A DNA stretch of 64,000 bases from Unio delphinus (lineage: Eukaryota; Mollusca; Bivalvia; Unionida; Unionidae), in the NCBI GenBank assembly GCA_029339505.1, contig JAQISU010000166.1, positions 4,669,501 through 4,733,500 of the forward strand, read 5' to 3'. The notes beneath the pieces are model-generated. The model did not search any database and was not told where the DNA came from. It saw only the letters and a list, made by a program, of their open reading frames with translations. Shown piece by piece: positions 49,186 through 61,785 of this stretch (position 1 is the stretch's first letter; every line of letters begins with the position of its first letter). The position numbers were made by a program, and so were the translations under genes.

Positions 49186-50950
49186 ATCAATATTATGGTC
49201 CTATCAAGTGTATCAATAACAATGTCCTATCAAGTGTATTAATAACAATTTCCTATCAAGTGTATCAATAACAATGTCCTATCAAGTGTATTAATAACAA
49301 TTTCCTATCAAGTGTATCAATAACAATGTCCTATCATGTGTATTAATAACAATTTCCTATCAAGTGTATTAATAACAATTTCCTATCAAGTGTATTAATA
49401 ACAATTTCCTATCAAGTGTATCATTAACAATGTCCTATCAAGTGTATCATTAACAATGTCCTATCAAGTGTATCAATAACAATGTCCTATCAAGTGTATC
49501 AATAACAATGTCCTATCAAGTGTATCAATAACAATGTCCTATCAAGTGTATTAATAGCATGGTCCTATCACGTGTATCAATATCATGGTCATATCACGTG
49601 TATCAATATCATGGTCATATCACGTGTATCAATATCATGGTCACATCACGTGTATCAATGCCATGATCCTAACAAGTATATTAATAACAATAACAAGATC
49701 AAGTGCATCAATATCATGATCATATCACATGTATCAATATCATGGTCCGATCAAGCGTACCAATATCATGGTTCTATAAAGTTTATCAATAAAATGGTTT
49801 TTCAATTGTATCAATAGCATTATCCTATCAATATCATAGTCATATCACGTGTATCAATATCATGGCCCTATCACGTGTATCAGTATCATGGTCCTATCAC
49901 GTGTATCAATATCATGGTCATATCACGTGTATCAATAACATCGTCTTATCAAGTGTATCAATATCACGGTCTCCTCAAGTGTATAAATAACATAGTCCTA
50001 CCAAGCGTATCAATATCATGGTCATATCACGTCTATCAATAACATAGTCCTATCAAGTTTATAAGTACCATAGTCCTATCAAGTGTATTAATATCATGGT
50101 CCTTTAAAGTGTATTAATAACATAGTCCTACCATGTGTATCAATATAATGATCCTATCAGGCGTATCAGTATCATGGTCCTGTCAAATGTATCAATATAA
50201 TGGTCCTACCGAGTGTATAAATAGCATAGTCTTATCAAGTGTATCCATATCATGGTCCTATCAAGTGTAGTATTATTATAGTCCTTCCAAGTGTATCAAT
50301 ATCATGATCCTGTCAAGTGTATCACTATCATGGTCATATCACGTCCATCAATAATATAGTCCTATCAAGTTTATTAATATCATGGTCCTATAAAATGTAT
50401 CAATAACATAGACCTATCAGATGTATCAGTATCATGGTCCTGTCAAATGTATCAATAACATGGTCTTATCAAGTGTATCAATAACATGGTCTTATCAAGT
50501 GTATCAATATCATGGTCCTATCAAGTGTATTAATAGCACAGTCCTACCAAGTGTATCAATATCATGGTCCTATCACGTGTATCAATTCCATCGTCCTATA
50601 AAGTGTATCAATAGCATGACCCTATCACGTGTATCAATATCGTGACCATAATATGAGTATCAATATCACAGTCCTATTAAGTATATCAATAACATATTCC
50701 TATCACGTGTATTCATATCATGGTCCTATCACGTATATCAATCGCATGATCCTATCACTTGTATCAATATCATGGCCCTATCATGTATATCAATATAATA
50801 ATCATATCAGGTGTTTCAATATCATACTCCAATAAAGTGTATCAATATCATGACCCTAACATGTGTATCAACGCCATAGTCCTTAAAAGTGTATCAGTAT
50901 CATGACCCTATCACGTGTATAAATAACAGTATTATCAAGTTTATCAATAA
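49186..50950. repeat. 26-bp minisatellite, about 67 copies
   Basis: An array of about 1.76 kb of the unit TCCTATCAAGTGTATCAATA plus ACAATG. The first third is homogeneous, with alternating TTAATA/TCAATA variants. The later part is diverged, with CACGTGTATCAATATCATGG as the common form. Long forward frames across it are products of the repeat. Confidence 0.97.
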
Positions 50951-52289
50951 AAAAGCTCTAAGTGCAAAATGAACAGTCACACAGTCTCGTAACAATGGGC
51001 ATACAGGGCAAGAGTGTATTCCATTGCCTAATTGCAGGTTCATATAAATATTTTGTCACTCTACCAGCAGCTATACTATTTTCATCATGGTCACAATCAT
51101 TGATCAACAGATTTTATTTCTGACTCTTAGCTCAAGCTAAGAAATTTTCAAAAGGATAGTGAGATGAAACTTCATGCATGAGGACTTTATGCAATGCCAC
51201 ACAACACACTTCTATGATCCAATTTTCCATGTCAATGTCATGCGACGTGGTCGTGCTGTAATTTTGGATGGTGTCTCGTGTAGTATTGAGGAATAACTTT
51301 TAGGGTTTACCTTTCCGTGTTCTTCACAAGTTGGTCACATGGGCAGATTATACATATACATCAATAGTTCGGTTTGAAATAGAATTATAAAGCGTTTGAT
51401 ATTTTTTTTATCGTTATATTGCTTTCATTGAATACCAAATATTAATGTGAAAAAATATTACCCTGTTTTATTGAACTTTACTTAGGTATTTGTTTCAATT
51501 TAAAGAAATTGGTTGTTTTGCGAAATTTCAAAAACGTGTAAAATGTTTGATAAATTAAAGGTAGACGGGTGCAGCATTTTGAAGCACTTCAATATTTGTA
51601 CAATATTCTTTGTACTCAGTAGGTACCAATCTGGGAATAAAATGTCAGCAATATTGCTTTCCTAGCTTTTAGAATTCTCCTTACAGGAAAATTTCGATAG
51701 CTACATATTAATACATCACATTGCGATATATCTGCTAATATTTGCTCGTGATGTGGTGTTTATAAAATTAGCCAGGTAAGTTTGTATATTTTATTCTGAC
51801 AAATGGACTCTATTCTTTGGTCATGATATGGGATGTTTTGCCGATAAAGCTAAATACTGATAAAATCAACACGAAGGTTTTTGTGAAAAAAAGGTCTCTT
51901 AAGCTTTATAAATCATAATTGAATAAACATAAGTTTTTATGAAAGATATAAAACTTGCTTATGAAGTGTTCAGAATCTTGGAAAAGAATTAATTGTAATC
52001 GGTTTTATAATGTGTGAAATATTTTGCATTCTAATATCCGTTCTCAGTGCAATTCTTTAAGTTGAATGCATCTCAATTTTTGTACAAAAGTATACTGATT
52101 CCTTCTTAACATCCAGAAGGGAAAACTCTCCTAAATACAACATTGAATATTTTCAACACGTATGTAACGATTGTATCTGAAAAGGGTTTGCCATTCTAAT
52201 TTGCACGATTATCCGAAGTTGGTGATTTTTCATTTCTACATTTTCCTATGACATTACCTTTCTGTTGTAATACAATGTAATTCAGAATT
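50951..52289. other. intergenic, nothing supported
   Basis: AT-rich, no recognised features. Confidence 0.5.
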
Positions 52290-53650
52290 TACTTGTTCCT
52301 ATTACCAACACGGTCCTTCCCTACTTTATCTTCAACATTAGCAACAGGGTTAATGTTTGTATTGTATATTAAAATTCAGACCCTTGTACCAAATTAATGT
52401 CTTAATGACTCTATGGATAGATTAATTTTTTTTTTACATATAGAATATTGTTCATGGCAAATACTTAATATAATTTATAAAATGTAGAAAATTGGGTATG
52501 AAATACATATACTTTAGTCCAAATCTAAAATATGCATTATTTAATATGGAAGATACGGGTGTAATCTGCATTTAATACACAGGTTTTTATTTACATGCCA
52601 TAAGTCATTATTTATTATAATTTCCAGGAAGATATACCTTTATTTAATAATGAATCCGATTTCATTAGAAACTAATATTAATGTACCGCATATGATAGAT
52701 TCTTTATTCATGAAATGCCAACATAAAGTCAATGCTTTGTATAAGAAAGTACTCGGATTTTTGATAATATAACTGTGCTGACAATTATATTATTCCATGA
52801 ATTTCTACATTCTTCCCGGGAATTTTATTTTGATCTGAGTTTCAAGTACACAAAAAGACATAATAACTAATGTGCAAAAACTGCCTAAATCAGAAACACG
52901 TACTAAACTATCTCGCACCTAAGACAGTGCTTTGGATTGCCTGAAAAATATTGGATTTTTCTGTTGTACGTTTGAAGTATACCAACATTCCTTTCAAGGT
53001 AATTGATTATTTAAGCGCTCTAATTAAAGATTCTAGTTCGAGTCTTTTTCTCTCTACACACGCAAGCAGACAGCCTGAATAGGTGATTATCGGAAAATAT
53101 TCCTATACATATCGAAGTAATTAGAATGCATTCTCTATGTTGCCACTCCTTGTTAGTATTATACACGTTGCCATTGAATACGATTGGAAAATAGTTTCGG
53201 GTTCGATTCATTTCTAGCTCGCTGTAGTTTTGCCAAAATATTTTTAAGGCGATGAAATGGCAATACAGAATTTGTATTGTACCATAGCCTGTAACATAAA
53301 TAGAACCTTACAACGGAATACCCCATGCTAGCCTGATTATAATGTATAGGTCTTTGCTAATTCATTGACCTAGGCTTTTATCGACCGAGTAGAGTGGGAT
53401 CGATCATTAAAAAAAACCCCACCATATCGTGTAGAATATATGTTTTAAAATACTCTTCTATTCAGTCTCTGTCAATAATACTATTGAATTATTTTGGATT
53501 AGCGCCAACAATACCGGTACTTATAGTTACAATCAAATTTTTATGCAACTAACGGTTCTCGTATGGACGACCAAACTACTATAGAGAGAGTAGAGTTTCC
53601 AGTATATATTTTAAAAACTTTTTTTTAAAGAGAATTTATATTAGCAAAGT
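52290..53650. repeat. duplicated unit, copy II (blocks A and B)
   Basis: Block A (52290-52960) aligns with 43770-44560 and block B (53040-53650) with 41830-42400. The A-then-B order here suggests that an A+B unit was tandemly duplicated. Confidence 0.75.
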
Positions 53651-53719
53651 AAGAAAAGAGTGAAATATTTGCTTAAGTCCATTTGTTGATGTCGATCCAT
53701 ATAATTGTCATGTAAGAAC

Positions 53720-54655
53720 TATTACTGAAGGAAGTATAGATACCTTGGTTACATTTCTTCCTTAATAAGTATAGATACCTTGGTTACATTTTTGCCTTAA
53801 TAGCTATATATACCATCTTTAAATTTCTTCCTCTATAAGTATAGATACCTTGGTTACATTTCATCCTCTATAAGTATAGATACCTTGGTTACATTTCTTC
53901 CTTAATAAGTATAGATACCTTGGTTACATTTCTTCCTCTATAAGTATTAGTACCTTGGTTACATTTCATCCATATTAGGGATAGATACCTTGGTTACATT
54001 TCATCCTCTATAAGTATAGATACCTTGGTTACATTTCTTCCTCTATAAGTATAGATACCTTGGTTACATTTCTTCCTTAATAAGTATAGATACCTTGGTT
54101 ACATTTCTTCCTCTATAGGTATAGATACCTTGGTTACATTTCATCCTCTATAAGTATAGATACCTTGGTTACATTTCTTCCTTAATAAGTATAGATACCT
54201 TGGTTACATTTCTTCCTTAATAAGTATAGATACCTTGGTTACATTTCTTCCTCTATAAGTATTAGTACCTTGGTTACATTTCATCCATATTAGGGATAGA
54301 TACCTTGGTTACATTTCATCCTCTATAAGTATAGATACCTTGGTTACATTTCTTCCTTAATAAGTATAGATACCTTGGTTACATTTCTTCCTCTATAAGT
54401 ATTAGTACCTTGGTTACATTTCATCCATATTAGGGATAGATACCTTGGTTACATTTCATCCTCTATAAGTATAGATACCTTGGTTACATTTCTTCCTCTA
54501 TAAGTATAGATACCTTGGTTACATTTCTTCCTTAATAAGTATAGATACCTTGGTTACATTTCTTCCTCTATAGGTATAGATACCTTGGTTACATTTCATC
54601 CTCTATAAGAAGAGATACCTTGGTTAAATTTCGTTCTTAATTAGTATAAATATCT
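53720..54655. repeat. 35-bp minisatellite with higher-order structure
   Basis: About 26 copies of ATACCTTGGTTACATTTCTT plus CCTCTATAAGTATAG. Variants (CTTAATA, CTCTATA, CATCCATATTAGGG) recur in fixed blocks: the AGTATTAGTACC/ATCCATATTAGGGATAG block appears three times. Confidence 0.97.
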
Positions 54656-54659
54656 TGGT

Positions 54660-55550
54660 TATATTTCCCGCATCTCCATTCTTGTACAAAATATATATTA
54701 TAAAATGTAGAGAATTCGATAGTGACAATGAAATCTTGATGTTTTGTAAAATTCATATACGTTATTTCAGATCTAAAATATGTATCGTTTAATAGCCAAG
54801 AGACTAGTATAATCTGCATTTAATCCATTAGTCATTATTGATTAAAATGTTTGGGGAAAAATGCATAATTCAATATTTATAAAATACTTAGAGACATTCT
54901 TGTACAACACATTAACGATAATCTTGTCTGTCACTCAATACAACAGTCAATCAAGTGATTGCTTTGAATCTGGAATTACTCTCATAACATGACTAGGCTG
55001 GCAACTTAATCATTCCACGAATATCTACAAACTTGGGATGACATTCATTATCCTCTTAGTTCCAAGTTTTACAAAGACGCGACAATAAATGTTGAGTTAA
55101 AACATTTCAAACTGGAATGTATTTGGAAGTATTTCGCAACTATAAAACCATTCATAAAGCTCCAGTTTAAATTTGGGGACATTTTCTCTAGTGACTTCTA
55201 AGAATACAAGGTTAGGGCTTTGTTAATCTGTCCTACCCAGCAAGTATTGTGCCTGTCATATCTACACACACGCAAACACTGAATTGAATGAAAAGACAAC
55301 GGCTTTACAATACAGTCCTCTTTTGTCTGTACGCACTGACCTGATTAAAAGGCCAAGACTTTGATCAGTAATTATAGAAAATGTATTGAACAATAAGGAA
55401 GAAAAAAATTTAAATCCTGTCATTTGGTTTTCAATCACTGCCATTATCATACAAGATGTCATTATATATGATTTGGAAAATCGGTTAAGGTTCGATTCAC
55501 TTCGCTCATGCCATACTTGTAAGTATAGCTATTTATGGCGATGACAAAGC
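54660..55550. repeat. duplicated unit, copy III (blocks A and B)
   Basis: It is a third diverged copy. 54660-55215 aligns with 43970-44500 and 55430-55550 with the start of block B. The 28-bp minisatellite follows immediately. Confidence 0.7.
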
Positions 55551-55552
55551 AA

Positions 55553-55862
55553 TACAGTACTGATATTTCACCACAACATTTACAGTACTGATATTTCACC
55601 ACAACATTTACAGTACTTATATTTCACCACAACATTTACAGTACTTATATTTCACCACAATTTACAGTACTTATATTTCACCACAACATTTACAGTACTG
55701 ATATTTCACCACAACATTTACAGTACTGATATTTCACCACAACATTTACAGTACTGATATTTCACCACAACATTTACAGTACGGATATTTCACCACAACA
55801 TTTACAGTACGGATATTTCACCACAACATTTACAGTAAGGATATTTCACCACAACATTTACA
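55553..55862. repeat. 28-bp minisatellite, about 11 copies
   Basis: Tandem ACATTTACAGTACTGATATT plus TCACCACA with minor variants. It sits where block B of copy I (near 41955-41990) has a single related sequence. Confidence 0.95.
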
Positions 55863-56005
55863 AATCATTCTGGTAAGAGAATACTGGAGGTAATCATGCC
55901 TTGCAAAGCGACATACCTAAGTGTTACGATGCATTATCTTTTGAAAGAAACAGCCAACAATCAAGGTGACTTTGTATATTGCAACTGACTTAATCATTTC
56001 ATTAC

Positions 56006-56008
<3 letters not shown>

Positions 56009-56099
<91 letters not shown>
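56009..56099. repeat. (TA)n-(GA)n compound microsatellite
   Basis: About 47 bp TA directly followed by about 44 bp GA. Confidence 0.97.
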
Positions 56100-56102
<3 letters not shown>

Positions 56103-56119
56103 ATTCTGTCCAGTTTGCT

Positions 56120-56275
56120 TAGTCCCGGATTACCCATTAGGCAGAGTAGGCAACTGCCTATGGGCCCCGCGACTTTTATGGGCCCCATCAAGGGCCCCCA
56201 TGAGACCGTGACCGTGGGTCTGGGGCCCCAAAAGTTTGAGTGCTATGGGCCTCCACGGTGCTTAATCCGGCGCTG
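56120..56275. mobile_element. hAT-like MITE (156 bp) with perfect 8-bp TSD
   Basis: AGTTTGCT occurs at 56112-56119 and at 56276-56283. The termini are TAGTCCCGGATTA and TAATCCGGCGCTG, inverted with a few mismatches. The interior has GGGCCCC blocks in both orientations. No coding capacity. Confidence 0.88.
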
Positions 56276-56551
56276 AGTTTGCTGTACTCTCTTGGAGTAG
56301 GAAACCGCAATTTTAAGGAGTTTAATTTCCGAGATAAATGGAAACAAGCAGACAGACATACAGATACATTGCCTTGTTCTGGCATATGTTCAGTTCATCG
56401 GTGTCCTTATAAATATCTTCGTAACAGTAAAATAATTGTTACAGTCACAGTTAAATGTTTGCTTTCTGTTTCAATTTAGAAACATCTAGACTTTTTACAC
56501 TCAAGAGAAGCAAGACGATTCTATCATTGAATGTTAAAAGTGTGAATTTAA

Positions 56552-56723
56552 CCCTTTCAACCCGACGGTGTATATACCCAAAAGGCCGGTATACCGGCCT
56601 CGCTATCTACCGTCATAACCCGACAGGTGTTGTTATTCGCTAGATTCGCTATAGAATTGTCAAAATTTGCCGGGGAGGCTCGGGTTAGGGTGCCAAAATA
56701 TGGGGAGATTAGGGTTCAAAGGG
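56552..56723. mobile_element. piggyBac-like MITE (172 bp)
   Basis: It lies between TTAA at 56548-56551 and TTAA at 56724-56727. The termini are CCCTTTCAACCC and GGGTTCAAAGGG, inverted with one mismatch. TTAA duplication plus CCC ends is the piggyBac signature. It contains an 18-bp perfect palindrome, AGGCCGGTATACCGGCCT (56582-56599). Confidence 0.82.
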
Positions 56724-56725
56724 TT

Positions 56726-56950
56726 AAAGAAATGGTTTAATGACGTTTCCTTGGCTCTATTATGCCATTCAAAGAAATGGTTTAATAAAGTTTCGCTGTC
56801 TCCATTATGCCATTTAAAGAAATGGTTTAATGAAGTTTCCTTGTCTCCAATATGGCATTCAATGCATTAATTTAATGAAGTTTTCTTGTCTTCTTTTTGA
56901 CATAAAAATAAATAGTTTAACGAAGTTTTTTTGCCTACATTATGGCATTC
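56726..56950. repeat. 45-bp tandem repeat, five copies
   Basis: The unit is AAAGAAATGGTTTAATGAAG plus TTTCCTTGTCTCCATTATGCCATTC-type sequence, progressively diverged to the right. It begins at the edge of the piggyBac-like MITE. Confidence 0.88.
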
Positions 56951-57078
56951 TGGGCTCCACGAAACATGGCTTGCAAAAAAATCATAATATAAGCTGTTAG
57001 ATAAAATCTAAGTCTGGGATGTATAGGACATCCTGGGTGGGATAACACCTCTGGCTGGCTAAGCAGTCGTACTCCTTC

Positions 57079-57097
57079 GGGGGGGGGGGGGGGGGGG
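57079..57097. repeat. poly-G run
   Basis: Nineteen consecutive G residues. Confidence 0.95.
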
Positions 57098-57403
57098 TAG
57101 CTTGCCCATCTTTGGTCTCCACTTGCCACTCAGCACTCACCTATTGCTCCAAGAAGCTGTGGCATGCGCAGCGGCCACATCCCGAAAAACTGCATCAACT
57201 GGCTGTCAAAACCAGGTCTGGTCATCCAACGCACTTTCTTCCTCAAAGTCTTATCATTGTCATCCACCCATCCCATTTCATCACCCACTAAAGTCTTGTG
57301 GCGGCATGCAAGTGAAAATTGGCAGGTGTGGGTACATTTGCTGCCGTAGCTGTACGCATGTGGTAAACTTGCGTCTGTAACAATCAACGAGAATACACTG
57401 GTA

Positions 57404-57700
57404 TTATAACAACCAGTCCTTAGTCACTGACAGCGCTTCTGGAGCCGGAGGATAATTGTTGTGGGTGATGGTCAGCTCCCCGATCCTAAACGTCATGTAT
57501 TCTTCCGTTTTATTGAGGATGATGCTTATTGACACATTTGATACCGTTGAAAAACCTTGGGTTATTAAGTGACCATTATACTCACGCAGGTTATGAAGCA
57601 CCTAAGATTTTTGTTTTTCTGCTGTAAATTTACAACGGTATAATACATACGCAATGTGCGCTTCCTCTGTATGCACAAGTGATGTGACAGTGATCGTGTA
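57404..57700 (-). pseudogene. Polinton DNA polymerase B fragment, internally deleted
   Basis: Minus-strand reading gives a Cys/basic segment (YRCKFTAEK), a stop, then LHNLREYNGHLI, the Exo II-type block of long Polinton polymerases. SISIILNKTEEYMTFRIGEL follows, and then, directly, PPAPEALSVTKDWL. In intact family members a long segment separates the last two blocks, so an internal deletion is inferred. It is a different part of the enzyme from the 11-kb fragment and may come from the same lineage. No other element genes lie next to it. Confidence 0.6.
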
Positions 57701-58205
57701 TTGTAACATCAGTAACAAAGGAACCATGCCATATCTAGCAATGAGTGACCGCGTAAAATGGGTCATTATCACGTCCGCGTTCGAGTAGAGCTGTTGTCGG
57801 TTCCATTTCGCTGTAACCTGGGAAGATTTAAGAAACACCTGAACATCTGCATGGAAATTTCGTCCTTCGTGCTGTGCCTGTACACTATTCGTGAATGCTA
57901 CTTAATGATTTAAAAAAAAATCAACCCCAATCCCCTTCCTTCGTATATGTCCAATCAACTGATGGCCGTTGTTCCTGGCAATTTCATTAATACTGTACAA
58001 ATTTTTTGAGTAAGGTCTTAGTACTCTTAAAACTCACTCTTTTTGACTGCAAGAACAAACTGTAAAGACATAATAATGTTTCCAACCTCAAATATTTTCA
58101 GCATTGTTCATGTTTTCTAATTTCATGGTGTTTTGATTTTTGTATTCATATCATTATATATGTTGTAAAGCGCTTAGAGCTTCTAATGATTAGGCGCTAT
58201 CCAAA

Positions 58206-58206
<1 letters not shown>
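57701..58206. other. unassigned, possibly element-derived
   Basis: 57701-57880 has higher GC and an open minus-strand frame (for example VFLKSSQVTAKWNRQQLYSN), possibly the upstream part of the polymerase remnant. The rest is AT-rich. Confidence 0.3.

Positions 58207-58264
<58 letters not shown>
58207..58264. repeat. (TTA)n microsatellite
   Basis: About 58 bp, preceded by TGTAAAGCGCTTAGAGCTTC, similar to the sequence before the 17.9-kb TTA array. Confidence 0.95.
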
Positions 58265-58265
<1 letters not shown>

Positions 58266-58438
58266 TTATGACGCCGAATGACTTTGACGCCGAATGACTT
58301 TGACGCTCATGACGCTCTGAAGAAAGCACTACAACGGTACTATGATATGTCGGCTGAAAGTTTCTGAGAAGCGAAAGTCAAGTGTCGAATCCGACCTCGC
58401 TCATAGACAATTTGCCACCTGGGGAGTTGCATTTGCAG

Positions 58439-58442
<4 letters not shown>

Positions 58443-58481
<39 letters not shown>
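58443..58481. repeat. (GT)n microsatellite
   Basis: About 39 bp, adjacent to the tail of a SINE A copy. Confidence 0.96.
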
Positions 58482-58482
<1 letters not shown>

Positions 58483-58791
58483 TTTAGATTTTTACCGTAG
58501 CTTTAATTAGTTTCCAGTCATATCGCTAAGATGTCTGCAGTGTGGCAGTTTATAGTATGTCTAGCCGCTAACTGGGGCATCATACCACACACATGTAGCA
58601 TAATGTCCATCCCAGTTACATTATCCTGACACCAGACCGACCAGTCCTAACACTAACCTCTTAATGCTGAACGCCAACCGAGGCAGCTGTTAGTACCACC
58701 TATGTGTCTTTGATGTGACTAGGCCGGGGATCGAACGCACGACCTACCGTATCCGAGGCTGACGCTTTAACCACTAGGCCACATGATCGGT
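58482..58791 (-). mobile_element. SINE family A copy
   Basis: Minus orientation. Head near 58791 (GGCCTAGTGGTTAAAGCG), body with GTTAGTGTTAGGACTGG, tail in AAAAATCTAAACC abutting a GT microsatellite. Confidence 0.9.
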
Positions 58792-59530
58792 GCTTAGCAG
58801 TTTTATGTTACATGAATCACTTTCATTAATGAGCTCTCCCAAAATGAAAGACTTTATGTATGTGTGCCTGTCTGTGGCTGTTTTTATATAATATGTTGTC
58901 AACGTTGGAGGGACCTTAACTTCCTTCATGAACGCAGTTCTTTTCTTATATCTCAGTTATCGTTGCTGTTTGATTTTAATATAACTCCGTTAGGCACAGC
59001 TGAAGACAACAAAGGTTTCCTCCCTTCAAAGGTAGTTCCTTGTGAAAAAGCAGCGATTATAGATTTTTTCCTATGGAATTGAAAAGGTGGCTGTTTGGGA
59101 TGAACGGGTACATTGTGATGCTATCTAAAACTCCCGAATTTCGGGGTTCAGTGCTGATCGATATTTGAGGATCGTCTGAGTATTTTCGGGGTTCAGTGCT
59201 GATCGATATTTGAGGACTTGAATGTACTGAAGGCTTTCTTCGGAAGGCGGATGGGATAATCCGCAGCTAAGATAAACTCGAAATGTTCGATGTTTTAATT
59301 TGATGGAAGTTATTATTAGAACATGTTTTTACTTTATGGGTTAAGATAGCTAACGTTTTTTTTTTTTTTTGGGGGGGGGGAGGGGTGGCTCATGAAATAC
59401 TGGTAATAAATGTTTCTGTCACTTTCTGACCGCAGACTATTTCTTCTTTTATCTTCTAATTTCTTTTACTCTAACATTAATTTGGTCTTTAATTGCGATA
59501 AATATATACAATCAGGTTTGTGTATCTCTT

Positions 59531-59589
59531 GTATGTATGTATGTATGTATGTATGTATGTATGTATGTATGTATGTATGTATGTATGTA

Positions 59590-59629
<40 letters not shown>

Positions 59630-59640
59630 CGTGCGTGCGT
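59531..59640. repeat. (ATGT)n-(GT)n compound microsatellite
   Basis: About 65 bp ATGT passing into GT and GCGT. Confidence 0.97.
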
Positions 59641-61614
59641 TTTAAACATCTGATTAATGCGAATGGAATAGGTCATGTTTTGTTTCACGTCCTTTTCGCC
59701 TTCTACATCTGTTACTTAAACTTTTAAAAAAATTGTCGTAGATTTACGTTTTTCCCTAATGGTCTAATTTCGTTTTACAAAAGCAAATTTAATTCAGATA
59801 AAAGACGTGTCTGCACATGTTTGTGGATAGTGACTGCACGATTATCAGGATTGAAAGTGGGCATCGGGACAAACTGCGCTCATTTGTAAAAGAAACACAT
59901 TTAAGGATGTAGAATTTATATTTGATGGCTATAATATAGTTAACTAAAATGTGTGGTGTTCATCAATGATTGTTATATTTAACACACAACATTTCTCTAC
60001 CAGAAGAAATTAGGATCGATGCACAACGAGCAAAGACATTATGCTGTTCATAAAACAAACCGATATTAAAAGCAAAAAGTCATTTTCAACTTTTAAATAA
60101 GTTTTATTTTTTTCAATCATTGTTTGAACTCTTTTCTCACGATGGTCTTCTAAATACTTTATATTAGCAACATTAAATTCAATTAAAATAAATACTAGTT
60201 GCATACTGTGCTAAAACAACCCCAAAAAAACCTGTTTAAAAAATTAATTTATTATTATTGCACCCACGCACACACATTCGCACAACGACGTCATATTTTG
60301 GCTGCAAAGGTTCTGAAGATAAAAAGTACATGCCGAAATACGCATGTATGTACATCCAAATCATGACCGAAAATAAATTTAAACAAAGACCGATTACAAA
60401 CGAGTCTAACCATTTCAGATCTTGATGTAGCAGCTTGTTCAATAAAAGCAATGTTTTATGTGTCATTAAAAGACATTATCATCAAAGATAACATTATACA
60501 AACTAGCAAAAATATAAAGATAAATAAACATAAATTATAAGCAAACAAACCAAACTCGAAAATCAAGTATACAAAAAAGCACTTTTAGGCGTCACAGAAT
60601 ACACGTTCTTCTTTTCACACCATTTCTAACACGTTATATGATGAAAGGTCTCACATTAAATTACAGAAAAAGAAGCTAAAAGAGAAACCATGCACTTCAA
60701 TGATATGTATATACAAACAATATTAAATTCCCTTGTGTCCTTCAGTGAAGATTTCAATCCCAGCCCAATCATGAAAATACAGGTTAAATGAAAGCAAACC
60801 TGAATAGCGTTTAAGCTATAAGGAGTCTTCCTTTTATGGTGTATGCACTGGACGATTCGGTGTAGGACGTAAATCTACCAAGTCAGTAAATTTCTCCTTT
60901 TTTTGCATGGAATGAAAGGAAACAATGGACAAAGCGACTGATGACGTAAGCATAAACGAAATGACTCTAATCACTTGTGAAATATTGGGTCAGTTTCGGA
61001 ATAGTATAGTAAATAAAAAATCATGGTCCCCGGCAGTGTTCCAGAGTAATGGTATAAAAAAAAATGAAGAGACAGACCGGCCTCCGTCTGGTCCACAAAT
61101 TATTATAACTTAAGGGGTTTGATAACAAATACTCTTTATTTACGAGGACAAGGCATCGAAATAAAACAATGACAAAAATCGAGTGTAATCTTGATTTGCG
61201 GCATTTGGTGTTCTGCGTTATAAAGCTTATACATTGAAACTGAGGTATTGCTTACTACTGGCCTCATTATTCTTATTTTCAGGACTGATATCTATGTATG
61301 TTCTTGACAATCACCATTAGTTTTCTATTACTACGTAAGTTACGGGGGCAACTTAAAAAATAAATAAATAAATGGATAAATAAATATCTTGAATCAGAAA
61401 AGTCCAAATGTGTGAGCATTAATTGTTCTGTCTGCAACAACGTCTACCTTAATATTTTTCCCTTTTTGGGAAGTCGTTTAAGAGATTATATATTTTTGTT
61501 ATCAGCCACTGACTGCCTCAAGACTGCTTCGAAAATTATTACAGGTAGTCCTTTTATACTCTTGTAACATGTCACTTTTTCTCGCATACATTATGCAAAT
61601 TAGTAAAACTAAAA
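59641..61614. other. intergenic, nothing supported
   Basis: AT-rich DNA downstream of the alpha-tubulin gene; no coding or RNA feature recognised. Confidence 0.5.
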
Positions 61615-61620
61615 TTTATT
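61615..61620 (-). promoter_or_regulatory. possible alpha-tubulin poly(A) signal
   Basis: Minus-strand AATAAA about 166 nt after the tubulin stop codon, a plausible distance for a 3' UTR. Confidence 0.4.
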
Positions 61621-61785
61621 TCATAGCAATCTTTCCGAAATAAATACCATATGCACTAAAAAAAAACTTAAGTATTTGACCGATATAATATATTCGTCAA
61701 AAGTTATCTTTGAAATAGAAGTATGTAGAAACTAGTAAGCTTTGTGTTGGAAAATTCATGTCTTCACAGAATGAATCCCGTTTCT

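Noticed and set aside
49186..55862. Regularly spaced repeats resembling a CRISPR array
   Set aside because: There are no unique spacers: the whole period repeats, the host is a eukaryote, and no cas genes exist. They are minisatellites.
57130..57387. 85-codon minus-strand frame near the 57-kb polymerase remnant
   Set aside because: No family is recognised and no ATG-splice structure is seen. The neighbouring poly-G run and repeat context favour non-coding DNA.
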